From NCBI GenBank assembly GCA_012931725.1, contig CM022944.1, forward strand, positions 67,636,979 through 67,700,978: DNA of 64,000 nucleotides, in the 5' to 3' direction. The notes beneath the pieces are model-generated. The model was not told the DNA's origin. It saw nothing but the letters and a program-made list of their open reading frames with translations, and ran no database searches. The stretch comes from Litsea cubeba (Eukaryota; Streptophyta; Magnoliopsida; Laurales; Lauraceae). The first letter of the stretch is position 1. Every line of letters starts with the position of its first letter. Position numbers and translations under genes: made by a program. Below, piece after piece: positions 1 to 10,480 of the stretch.

Positions 1-1013
1 ACAAGCCTCCATGCTCCCCATTCAATCCATTCAATCCATACATCACATTCCATTTCATAGAATCAAATTAATTAGTTTCTAATCAACCTAATATCATCAA
101 TTTCTCCAAAACCTAACCTAACAAATAATTTCCAAATTAAAATTAGACAGGCTTGGAATTAATGGGAAATCTATCAAGAAACCATTACAAATCAATAAAA
201 GAACAAACATACATGCTGTATTATGTGTTGTAAATCTACTTGCCTCAATGTCAGAAGATGAAATAATGAGGTGAAATCTGAGGAGAAGCCTATCTACCGC
301 AAGATCCTCAATCTAACCCAATCAAACACAACCTAATACACTAAGGAGAAGAAAAGAAAGGAAAAGATCTATATCAAAACCTAAATCTAACCAAAAGAAA
401 AGATGACAGAAAGAAGAAGGTGAGAGAATGCTTACCAAACTAGAACCAATGGAAAGAGAAGATCGCGAGGAATAAATCTAACGGATTGGATCTTCGAATG
501 GGATCTTCTGGGCTGAGATCTGGCTTGAGAAAGGAAGAAGAAGAAGATGGGAGGCTGCGGTTACTTTCATTGCAGAGAATGAAATAAAAATTAGGGTTAT
601 CTTTGTTTAAGAAGACGATAGAGAGGAAAAGACCGAATCACCCTTTAAGTGGGTCCGGTGAAAGAATGGACTACTTGAAAGGTTTCTGATCGCCGGATCG
701 CGATAAAGTCAAGAGACCAAAAATCATCAGAACGACGAGACCTTTCCAACGAACCCAAAAATCACGGCATTTAGAATATTTTGGAAAAACACTCAATTTT
801 TCCTAAATTGCAAACTACCCCTTTACTATGATCAAACGAACTCGGAATCGAACGAAACTTCGCAGATACTATTCTAATGCTAAAAGAAACTCGCTCATGA
901 TCTAAACCCACTTAAATATCTAAAAACACAATTAATTATAATAATAACAAATTAAACGAGTCAACGAGCCGAATTTTGGGCCCAACTGACCTAGTAAGGT
1001 CACAGACCTTACA
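1..1013 (-). mobile_element. Tekay-type LTR fragment (E family), 5' part of the LTR
   Basis: This stretch matches, base for base over long runs, the right-hand kilobase of the E-element LTRs (52385-53387 and 60310-61323), including the same A-rich leader and the same end reading gtcacagaccttaca. In LTR orientation (minus) it starts TGTAAGGT at 1013 and runs off the left edge, so its other end and any second LTR are not visible. It abuts an integrase reading frame directly at 1014, consistent with insertion into that gene; a target duplication cannot be checked from this window. Confidence 0.8.
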
Positions 1014-1524
1014 AAAAGCGACTTAACCGGGCAAAAGGAAGATGGGTGGAGGAGCTCCCTAGCATCCTATGGGCATACAGGACAACCCCGAGGTGCTCCA
1101 CTTCGGCGACACCGTTCTCTCTAGCCTATGGGATGGAAGCGGTCATTCCCCTTGAGATTGGCCTCCCAACCATCAGAACAAAACTTGTTGATCAGGGCCG
1201 AAACGAGATGAACCTGGCCATGGAACTAGAATTGGCAGACGAGCGCAGGGAAGCAACGGCCATACGACTGGCTGACTACCAGCGACGACTTGCCAAAGGA
1301 TATAATGAAAGGGTCAGAGAAAGAAGGTTCTCGGTTGGAGAACTGGTCCTCAAGAAGACGCTCCCGGCTGACAAGAACCCAAATGAAGGCAAACTAGCTC
1401 CAAACTAGTACGGCCCGTTCAAAGTAATATCGATATCAGGGCAATCGTCGTACAAACTGGAGGACATGGATGGCAGGCAGTTGCCGCGACCGTGGAATGT
1501 AACCCACCTCAAGAAGTTCTTTTA
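1014..1524 (+). pseudogene. Integrase C-terminal fragment of a Tat/Retand-like Ty3/gypsy element
   Basis: The frame reads through WVEELPSILWAYRTTPR and TPFSLAYGMEAVIPLEIGLP, hallmark sequence of the integrase core end in plant Tat-like gypsy elements, then a basic stretch, a TAG stop at 1408, and continues in the same frame through YGPFKVI to a final THLKKFF and stop at about 1524, the usual polyprotein end. The catalytic part lies upstream and is lost where the E-family LTR was inserted (1013). The TAG replaces a codon inside the C-terminal domain, so the copy is dead. The sequence that follows (1525-1549, then 3368 onward) reads as the 3' untranslated region of the same element. Confidence 0.85.
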
Positions 1525-2833
1525 AAAGAATTGTAATCAAAGTTCCGCATGTTAGTTTTATGGACTCAATCCAGTAGATGATATAATAAATTAATTAATT
1601 TCTTTATTTATCAGTATATTCATGCTTTCCTTTCATGAGATGAATGGTGATTTATTATATACATGCACATAACCAATACGAATGACATGATGGTTCATGA
1701 GATGAACCAGAGTCCACAAGTTATTAGATGTAACACATGTGTATGGATGAGATCCACATACGGGAGACATGTGTGACAATCTTATACTTAAAATATCTTC
1801 ACAACCAGTGATGAGACTGGACATCTCATACTGATAAGGTTGTAGCACTTTGATCACTATGAGATAGTGTAATTTGTCTCGAGTCATCAGAATGGAAGAT
1901 TCTGGATCATAGTGCTGGTAACATTGAATGTATTTGAAGGACCATGAGAAACACCTTATAAACACTATCTTTATTCTAGGTCTGCTCTCATAATTCCCTA
2001 GCAATAGGCTCTCAATCCTGAGACATTAATGAACTCAAGTTTCTATCTATTCATTGCTTTGAGTCACCAATGAGTGAGGCCAACTATAGGTCAACACCTC
2101 GGTGATTTGGGTACGTGGTAGTAGAGCTGTGGGAACATTCAATGGTCAAGATGGAATCTATCTCTAATATCCCCTTATGCCAATTATGGATTTATCATTG
2201 GTAAGTGCGCACCCATTCCGATTAAGAGTTAATTGGAAAGGTACCTATGATCATTATAATTAATTGGGGCTCAAGGATAATAAGATATGGATCTAGTTTG
2301 GAAGACAGGTCCAATTGATCCATGGATATTGATAGAGGGTTCTACTTGTGGTAATGTGGAAGTTTAGGGTCTTCTATGTAATATTCCTAAGACTGGAGTT
2401 CAATTGCATTTATATAGTGGAGTTATTTGCAATTAACTGTGGGCCCGGATTACACATGAGATGTGGGGTCGCGAGTCCCAGTTGGAGCCAGCTTTCTAAG
2501 GAATCCCTAGTGGTCCCCACGCTAGCCCAATTATTAGAAAGTATCTAATTCTAGTTGAACTCTAAAAGGAAAGTTACTATTTCTATTTGAAGTGAGACTT
2601 CTAATAGTGGTAATAGTAGACTTACTAATTTTAGTAGAAGTGAGACTTCTATTTTAATTAGAAAGGAATTGGAAAGTTACTAATCATATTTGAAGTGAGA
2701 CTTCTAATTATGATATGGTAAGTTACTAATTAATTAATGGTAGTAAGACTTTTATTTTAATTAAGAAGGGATGGTTGCTAATTTTTGGAAGTAAGACTTC
2801 TAATAAAAATTAGTAAGTGGGGCTTGCAAAAGC

Positions 2834-2841
2834 TATAAATA
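2834..2841 (+). promoter_or_regulatory. TATA box of solo LTR H
   Basis: TATAAATA in a typical plant core-promoter context, about 1.28 kb into the LTR. It marks the U3/R boundary region and the direction of transcription. Confidence 0.7.
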
Positions 2842-2851
2842 GAGGAAAAGA

Positions 2852-2901
2852 GGGCTGGACGTCCATGCATCTATCATATTATTGGGATTCACGTCCAGCC
2901 C
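2852..2901 (+). other. Perfect 11-bp inverted repeat just downstream of the H TATA box
   Basis: GGGCTGGACGT (2852-2862) pairs perfectly with ACGTCCAGCCC (2891-2901) around a 28-nt loop. It begins about 11 nt after the TATA box and spans the expected transcription start, so a transcript starting inside the loop would lose one arm while the 3' LTR read-through copy would keep both. Confidence 0.7.
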
Positions 2902-3367
2902 CTTTGGAGTGCAAGAGTTGCACGTTTATCCTCTCTTCCCTCTTCTAGTTCTCTTTCTAGTTCCTCCCTAGAGTTCCTAGTAGTTTTCTCTTGGAGATCC
3001 CACCATCTTCTTGAGAAAAAGGAGAATCTGATACGAGTCATAGCGTGGAAGATCAAGAGGTCTTGGAGATTCCTTTTGATTAGTGAAAGTGTTTCATCAT
3101 CAAAGAAAGACGCAACTTTTCCATTAGAGCACAACTGAGCTCCAAAGGTATAATCCACTTCCTTGCATGTTGTAGATTATTATGGATGCTTATTAGTTGC
3201 TGTTTCTATCTTCTAGATAGATTGTATTTACTGATCATGATGGCTGAGATTGAGGGTTTACTTCCTGGATTGGGTTTTATAGCCTTCTGGATAGCTGATC
3301 CCTGCATCAAGTGGGTCAAAAGTTTTTGAAACCTATCCTAGAGGCCCACCCTATTTCCAACACCGCA

Positions 3368-4164
3368 ATCAATAAAAGAAGCCTTCGTTCTGTTGTCATT
3401 TGCGTCATCGAGTTATGGAACTCGACAGCAGTAAAAATACTTAAGACTGACTTCGGGTTCATACACCCAGTCGCTCTCAAAACTCGGATTCATCACCCTG
3501 AGACTGACCTCGGGTTCATACACCCAGGTTCTCAAAATTTTGGGTTCACGTACCCAGGGACTGACTTCGTGTTCATACACCCAGTCGATCTCAAAACTCG
3601 GGTGCATACACCCTGCGACTGACCTTGGGTTCATACACCCAGGCTTCTCGAAATTTTGGGTTCACGCACCCAGGGACTGACTTAGGGTCGACACGCCCAG
3701 TCGCTCTCAAAACTCGGGTTCATACACCCTGAGATTGACCACGGGTTCATACACCCGGGCTTCTAAAAATTTTGGGTTTACGCACCCAGAGACTGACTTC
3801 GGGTTCATACACCCAGGCTTATCTAAATCTTGGGTTCATACACCTTGAGATTGAGCTCGGGTTCATACACCCAGGCTTCTCTAAATCTTGGATTCATACA
3901 CCCTGAGACTGACCTCGGGTTCATAAACCCAGGCTTCTCTAAATCTTGGGTTCACACACCCTGAGACTGACCTCGGGTTCATACACCTAGGCTTCTCTAA
4001 ATCTTAGGTTCACACACCCTGAGACTGACCTCGGGTTCATACACCCAGGCTTCTCTAAATCACGGGTTCATACACCCTGAGACTGTCCTCGGGTTCATAC
4101 ACCCAGGCTTCTCTAAATCTCGGGTTCATACACCCTAAGACTGACCTCGGGTTCATACACCCAT
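3368..4164 (+). repeat. Tat 3'UTR with 58-bp minisatellite, left part
   Basis: After about 60 bp of unique sequence, a tandem array starts near 3430. Its consensus unit is about 58 bp and contains two half-units, each carrying gggttcatacaccc. Early units (3430-3800) are diverged and late units are more regular. The array is cut at 4164 by solo LTR C and resumes at 17018. Tandem arrays in the 3' untranslated region are a known feature of Tat/Ogre-like elements. Long open frames through the array are only an effect of the unit lacking stops. Confidence 0.85.
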
Positions 4165-4673
4165 AGTAAGACCCTGACCCGAGAGACCTCGATTAGAGTT
4201 AATTAAGTTGTGCTTTAGCTTTAGGTGTGTTTAGTGGTTTTTGGATTAGTTTGGGGTTAGAATAGCTTTTATAATAGCTTTGGGGAATTTGGAGAGCCTT
4301 TTTACTTGTGGGACCCTTTGTGGGTTCTTGCTACGAAGTAGTGTGAGATTTGGGGTTTTCCAATGATTTTCAAAAAAATTGTGTTTTAACCCCATTTGAC
4401 TTATCTTGTTAATCCCTACTATTTTCATGTTGACATCGTTCCCATTCGAGAGCCCTAAACCCGACTTTTCGCAATTTGAGGGCAAAATGGTCTTTTTACC
4501 CAAAATCTGGACACCAATTTCAATGTCACCGAAACGTGCAAAATATATACTTTTGGAAAACTAGAAATTTCGCCGATCAACTTTGTCTTCTTCGTCGAAT
4601 TCGTCTGAAGCCCCGAAAGCCATGATTTTAGCCCGACAAGTCTTTTAAGCTGTGGGCCCCATCCCCCACTTGC

Positions 4674-4680
4674 TATATAA
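4674..4680 (+). promoter_or_regulatory. TATA box of LTR C
   Basis: TATATAA within cttgctatataaggag, followed by a CT-rich leader. The palindrome array of this LTR starts about 880 bp downstream, the same distance as in element B. Confidence 0.7.
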
Positions 4681-5552
4681 GGAGAGCTTTCTTCTTCATT
4701 TTCCCCTTTCTTGCTAAAACCCTAAGAAGGAGAGGAAATCCCAGCCCTAAGGGTTTCTCCCTTGTCTCTCTTGCTTCCTTTCTCATGAATCATCACAAGA
4801 GCTCTTCCTAATCAAGAAATGGACTCCATGATCATCTTCCTCACCCCAAGAGCTTTCTATTGGTACCATTTGTGAAGACATACATCACCATTGGAGCTTC
4901 TTTTGAGCTTTCTCTACCTATTTGAAACACTTTTAGGTAAATGATCCTCCGAATCTTCTAGATTCTTACTCTCCTAGCCCTAGGGAGACTTAATCTTGAC
5001 TATTGCAAGTTTTCCCTTTTTATTGTTTGGTTTTAATGGTTTTAGGGTTTGGATTTGGGGGTTTTTGTGTAGATTTGGTATCTTGGCTTGGAGAGGTGTT
5101 GAGGCTTGATTTTCTTAGCATTTGGACCCAAGGCAAGTGGATGAATGGATTGATTTCATGATTTCTTATTATTAAAATTTGAACTCTTACTCATTGCTTT
5201 CACCTAATTTATCTTTATGGGTTTTCATGGTTTTGGAAATATGCATAATGATAGGCTATTGTCTATTAATAGTCCCCTTGGAAAACATGTGCATTATTGT
5301 TTTGTTTATAGATCATTTGTGTTCATTCATGGACTTTTATTAATGGAGTTGCCTTGCATTGAATGAGGTGGAAGTGGAGGAATTATGTTTGGTTGGTGTG
5401 GTTGTTGAGGGAAGTAAATGATGGATTGAATGGGGCTTAAATGAGGTTTTAGAGACCATCAAATGTATGATTAATGGGTGCTCAAAAGAGGGTGAAAGGA
5501 AAGAAAGAGGAAGGAACGAACTCTATACAGAAAAATGAGTTTCTGGACAGTT

Positions 5553-5715
5553 TGCTCGAGCGACCTTGACACATTGCTCGGCGAACCCGTCACAGAACCT
5601 CGTTGGCTCGAGCTAACCCTTTGATTGCTCGAGCCATCTGATCCGAACAGGTCCGCTCGAGCGAACCCCAAACAGAGAGCAGTTCGCCAGAGCAAACCTC
5701 CCAGTCCACTCGAGC
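5553..5715 (+). other. Palindrome array in LTR C (CTCGAG-centred)
   Basis: Seven copies of a GCTCGAGC-type palindrome, five with intact CTCGAG cores and two decayed, have centres near 5557, 5579, 5609, 5630, 5658, 5689 and 5711. Spacing is 22, 30, 21, 28, 31 and 22 bp, so 21-22 bp steps are separated by steps of about 30 bp, with one extra step. Flanks resemble those in element B (gtcc before, gaacc after), but the copies are more decayed, in keeping with the greater age of C. Confidence 0.8.
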
Positions 5716-7981
5716 GAACTGCCTGTCTGGCATGGGTTAATACCTAAGGACTTGAAACATTGTTTTTAGGCTTGGGGAGGTATTGTTTGGAACCCCAATG
5801 CTATGTGAGGACTTATAAGGCATTGTATGAAGTCCGGAGGAAGGAGAAACCTCATCATGGAGATTTCATGAGGTTTTCTAGATTGGCCAATGTGTATAAG
5901 GACCCGGAATGTCCCCAACTCTTAAAGAGTACCAAATTACATCATGACCGACATACGAGACCCTATTCACACCGATTCAATTTTGGGAACCTCATTGTCT
6001 AGCCCGAAAATATATGAGAAACCATTCGTACTTGATTTTCAACCAAACTCTTATTGGAATTTGAAACTCATGCGATATGACTAGACTGTCCCGAGAATAT
6101 TAAAATGTGATGCGTTTAGCTTTTGCTAACCTGTATGTGTCAACCTGATGTGAACATATATTTGTGCCTATTAGCACCCCGTTCTTTTACTATCCATTTG
6201 ATTTGATTTCTCGTATTTGACCCATGAGTCGGCACCACTGAGCTTGGACAACCTTGTCGGTTTGATCCACCGACTTGGAGATCTTTCCCCTCCTGATAGT
6301 CAGTTGCAGTCTGAAATCCGTAGAGTTTTTACCCGGTTTGCTACCGTGGTCCCGCAGAGTATATATATGTATATCATAGTATTTTATCGTTGTTCTACCT
6401 CACGTTGTGTGACTGAGGTCAATGATCCTGTAGGGTATGCGCTCTCTTCACTTTAGTGAGAGAGGATGTAGCTTTGTGTGGTTGCCATCTTGACAGTTCC
6501 TTATTCTTGGTACCTCTATTGTTTTATATCGTTCATGTTGTTATGTAACAAATGATGCATTATCTTTTATGAAATCCATTATTTATACACAGGTTTTCTA
6601 AACTCTTGCAAAGTATCTGTAAGATCCCGACCCCAATCCTTTTGTTTAGCATTGTTTTAATCGTGGTTTGGCTTTTTAAGCGAGATTTGATTTAGTTTGA
6701 CCTTGTTTTCGAATTTGATTGGATTTTTCCATAGCCTTGAAGACCGTTGACTTTAGTTTGACCCGGTCAATATGATTAGTATTTTTTATGGGAAATTACT
6801 TCGGATTTCTAAAATTCTGAATTTGGTGTATTTTGACTTATTTTATGAAGTTTAACAACTTTCATGTTTTGATCATTTTGATTTGATACTCAGAAATTAC
6901 GTTTTTCGAGGAAAATGGGCAAAAATGACATTTTCACTAAATCTGTCCATGAATTTCGAAAATTTCAGAAATTGGGGAAAATATACTTTTTGGAAAGTAG
7001 ATATTTCGCCGATCGTTTTTGTCTTCTTCGTCGTTTTCATTCGGGGGCCCGCATATACCATTTTTAGCTTGATGAAGACCGGGGCCCACAAGACCCATTC
7101 TATAAGAGGGGAACCCCTCTCTTCTTCTCCTTCATTCGTTTCCAGCAAGGGTTGAGCTTGGCTCTTTCCCTCTCTTCCCACTGTTTCTCTCTCATCTGAA
7201 ACACCTCTCTCTTGGAGCTTTCATGGAGATTTGATCTCACCTCCTTCTTCTCCTCCCTCTTGGCTTTCCAAAGACCCCATTTTCAAGAGCTTTGGGCTAG
7301 GACAACCCTCCTCTTCAAGCCCTTCTTCTTATTTGGGACACCCAAAGGTTAGCAATGGTTTTCTTCTCCTTAGATCTTTGTTTTCCTCCTCATTTGGAGT
7401 GTTTTAATCCCACATGCAATGGGTTTTCATGGAGTTTGGGAAATGGATTGTTTTCTAGGGTTTCTTCTTGAGCCATTTTGGGGATTTTATGATTTTGGAG
7501 CTTGAGGCCATTAAAGGACTTTCTTAGAGTGTTTTGCATCTTCTCTTGACTCAAGGCAAGTGAAATTCACAATTAATATGATGTCTTTGTGTTTCTTGTT
7601 TAAGCTTCATGGCTTTTCCTTATTTTGTTTATTTTTCATGGTTTATGGATTGGCTTTGAATGAATGAAGAAACACTATGCTTATTTCCCTTATACTATGG
7701 TTTTACATTGTATAGGAGATTGTCTTCACTTTGTTCACTTTGAAAAATTAGTTATCCTTTATGTTAAATAGTGTGTTCAAAGAAAGGGAAGAAAACTTTG
7801 ATCTCTAATAGTGTTGTGTTTGATCAATTAGAATGATTTATGGATGGCTTTGATGAGTTTGGAAGGTTAAGGAAGGGCCCAACAAATCATGGTAATTAGC
7901 ATGAAAGAAAGGGAATCAGGAATCAAGAAAAAGGAAGAAAAATGCAAGAACTGCACAGCCGGGCTGGACTGGGCAGGCCCA

Positions 7982-8118
7982 GTCCGCTCGAGCGACCCAG
8001 TGGGTCGCTCGAGCGGACCAGGCACTGCCTGGCCCTCGCTCGAGCGACCCACTGGGCCGCTCGAGCGACCCAGCTACTGTCTGGGTCCGCTCGAGCGGAC
8101 CTGGTTCGCTCGAGCGAG
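7982..8118 (+). other. Palindrome array in the 5' LTR of B (CGCTCGAGCG)
   Basis: Six perfect CGCTCGAGCG palindromes start at 7985, 8006, 8037, 8058, 8088 and 8107, a spacing of 21, 31, 21, 30 and 19 bp. The first pair together forms a near-ideal larger inverted repeat: 18-bp arms 7982-7999 and 8001-8018 around a single G at 8000. Bases around each core are GC-rich and also partly symmetric (GGTCCGCTCGAGCGGACC at the fifth copy). The array lies about 885 bp downstream of the TATA box, so it is probably transcribed. Confidence 0.9.
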
Positions 8119-8239
8119 GCCCAGCTCAGCTTGGGTCTGGTTCGGGCCAGAGTTTGGAATCTGTTTGTGGGCCTGATTGTTGGGGCTTCCTTGGGCCATC
8201 CAAAGTCAGTTTTTGGGCCCGTGTAAAACATGATATTGG

Positions 8240-8530
8240 GTCATCTTAGGTTCAGTTTTGTGGGCCTGTTTAGGTTGGTTTTGGTCGCTTTAAAAATCAG
8301 TTTTGTGGGCCTGTTTGAAGTTAGTTTGGGGCTGTTTTTAAGAATCGTTTTGTAGGCCATTTAAGGATATGTTTTGGACTGTTTTTAAATCAGTTTTGTG
8401 GGCTCGGTTAAAGTTCAGTTTTGGGTTGTTTTTAAAACATGTTTTGTGGGCCAATAAATGTTGAGCTTTGGGCTGTTTTTGAAGTGTGTTTTGTGGGCCA
8501 ATCAAGCTTAGTGTTTGGACTGTTTTAATA
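8240..8530 (+). repeat. About 60-bp tandem repeats with gttttgtgggcc core, 5' LTR of B
   Basis: Five to six degenerate units, each with a T-rich run, gttttgtgggcc and a purine-rich spacer, follow the palindrome array. The same block occurs at about 14160-14450 in the 3' LTR. Confidence 0.75.
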
Positions 8531-10468
8531 ATGGTTTAGGCCTTGTTTAAAGGGGCTATTTTGGGCTAAATGAGTAGGTTATTTGGACTTGGTTTAAGGC
8601 CAGCTATGGGCCTGTTTTCAAGGGTTTTGACATTACCTTTGGTACTTGGAAATTTGTGAAATGGGAATGATGTGGGAATGAGCTTATGTGAGATTATCCG
8701 GGAACCTTTCGGGTCTCAATGCGCACTTTATCATTTAAACATTATGGATTTTCATTGGCATCAAACACATTCTTTATTTATTAATGTTTAAAGGTTAAAT
8801 GTGCATTGTGATGGTCCCTTGGTAAGTCATTAGGTCATTCTCCGCTGTCCATTCCATTTCAAGTCAGAAAAATGTATTTGTATTTGTATTTGTATTTGTA
8901 TTTGTTTTCTTTGGTGAACTAACTTAAATAGCATCAATGATTTGTTATAAAATTATGTGTCTTCCCATGTTCGAAAGGGTTGATCGTATGATTTTATACA
9001 AATCACCTTGATGCGTATTTGAACGGTTTACCAGAGAAATTCGTATGTTTCTCCGATTCGATTTGAAAAGAGATTTGGAGTATGTTTGTTACATTCGGGA
9101 TTTCTTCGATGAGACTCTTGTTTTGTTAAGATTAGTATTTTGAAAATAAAACCTCGAGGCAAGACGGAGCCAGAGCTATGTGGTGCGAGCCCATGAGCCA
9201 AAGAGGCTATGATTCCGAAAAACAAACCCCGAGGCAAGACGGGGCCAGAGCTATGTGGTGCGAGCCCCTGAGCCAAAGGGATTAGTATTATGTTAGATTT
9301 GTATCTGTTTGAGTTTGAAAACTAAAGGCACCACTAGGCTTAGGTCACCTTGTCGGGCTGATCACCCGGCTTGGGATCTTTACTCTGTCCGCCAGCTGCA
9401 GCTTGGATTCCGTCTGTACCGACCATGGCAACGGTAATTATCTGCCGGTCCCATTTGTATGGCTACGGTTCTGATCCTCTGTTTAGTACCACGTTCAGTG
9501 GCTACGCTCTGTCTGCTCTTATTACCTCGGTAATAGGAGGATTTAGCTATTTGTGGTCGCCTAGGTTTTATCTGCACATTACTTAGTTTATGATTCTTGT
9601 CGGTTATGCTTTTTATGCTTTGATTTGTTTAATGTTTACGATATCGACCTTTATCGTATTGTTTCTACTGTTCAGTTTTAAATGTACTTCCAATTATTAA
9701 ATGCTTCGCTTAGGTGGTTGTCTTTTCGAGATATTTATGCTTTAGAGACTGTCCGTTTATTTGTCTCGATATTTATGTTCGGACTTTCGATTGTTTTAGC
9801 ATGTTTTATTGTCATTATTGTTTAGACTCTATATTTGGTTTTACGATGATTTCGTCAGGTTTTATGTATGTTCCTTTGTTCATATTATTTGTTTATTTGC
9901 TTGCCAGACCGTCGTGTCTGACCCTTGTTGTTTGGTGCCAGTTTCTTCTCTTTTCTGGTTTTAGGTGTTTGATCAGAGGAGGCGGTGGGACCGCTGGTCC
10001 GACGTGAGAGGCTGCCCATTGATATCATCTAGATGTCAAGTTTGGCACCGGAGTTCGTATCAAACCTTTAAGGGTAGTATTTCTGTTTAGTGGGTTATAT
10101 TTTTGTATGGCTTCATTAGCCTTTTTATTGGGTTTGTAATTAAGACACTTGATAATTGTAATTTGAATATGGGAAATAATAGATTTGATACTACCAGCTC
10201 AGTGTGTTCAGATATATGATTTATGCCAGTCTGTTTACTGATGGCTTTGTGATATTGGTTGCGTGCGACACGGAACCCGATGGCCACGGATTCCGAGTCG
10301 TAACACCATGTGTAGCTTCCGCGAAAATATACTCTGATTGTGTTGGCATGTGATTATCCTCATTCACGCGGATCTTGGGAACTATAACAAAAAGTTTCAA
10401 ATTTATCCCAAAATTTCGCACCCCGAGATCGGTTCGCTGCAGGTCCCGGTTTCGGGGCGTGACAGGTT

Positions 10469-10480
10469 TGGTATCAGAGC
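10469..10480 (+). other. Primer binding site of B (initiator tRNA-Met)
   Basis: TGGTATCAGAGC, the standard plant PBS complementary to the 3' end of initiator tRNA-Met, lies 4 nt after the end of the 5' LTR. Confidence 0.93.

Larger units (their letters stand above)
1545..3367 (+). mobile_element. Solo LTR H (Copia-like) with 5-bp target duplication CCGCA
   Basis: An LTR of 1,813 bp (1550-3362) begins TGTTAG and ends CCAACA, and is bracketed by perfect CCGCA copies at 1545-1549 and 3363-3367. The flanks on both sides read as one Tat 3' untranslated region. No PBS, PPT or coding sequence is present, so this is a solo LTR left by recombination between two LTRs. A TATA box (TATAAATA, 2834-2841) gives the + orientation. 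Long A/T-rich stretches with repeated 'agtgagacttcta' motifs (2590-2800) precede it. Assignment to Copia rests on the TGTTAG...CCAACA ends and size only. Confidence 0.85.
6618..10464 (+). mobile_element. 5' LTR of element B
   Basis: 3,847 bp, TG...CA. Order inside: TATA-like TATAAG at 7101, CT-rich leader, palindrome array 7982-8118, GTTTTGTGGGCC tandem repeats about 8240-8530, a short GTATTT microsatellite near 8874-8905, a doubled 68-bp segment about 9150-9280 (gaggcaagacgg unit), then a region homologous to LTRs C, E and F (ccagaccgtcgtgtctgac) and the terminal TTCGGGGCGTGACA. Confidence 0.92.

Noticed and set aside
3311..3634. Frames with repeated GFIHPG or WVYEPEVS peptides.
   Set aside because: Translation of the 58-bp minisatellite; no start context or conservation beyond the repeat.
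5553..5715. The palindrome arrays as CRISPR-like arrays.
   Set aside because: Repeats are palindromes of 10 bp in a plant LTR with short, non-unique spacers; no cas genes; plant nuclear context.
7867..8231. Overlapping open frames on both strands with repeated LERP/GRSSDP peptides (also at 13807-14169).
   Set aside because: They arise because the palindrome array and its flanks lack stops in several frames. The same DNA reads similar peptides on both strands, a sign of inverted-repeat DNA and not of a protein.
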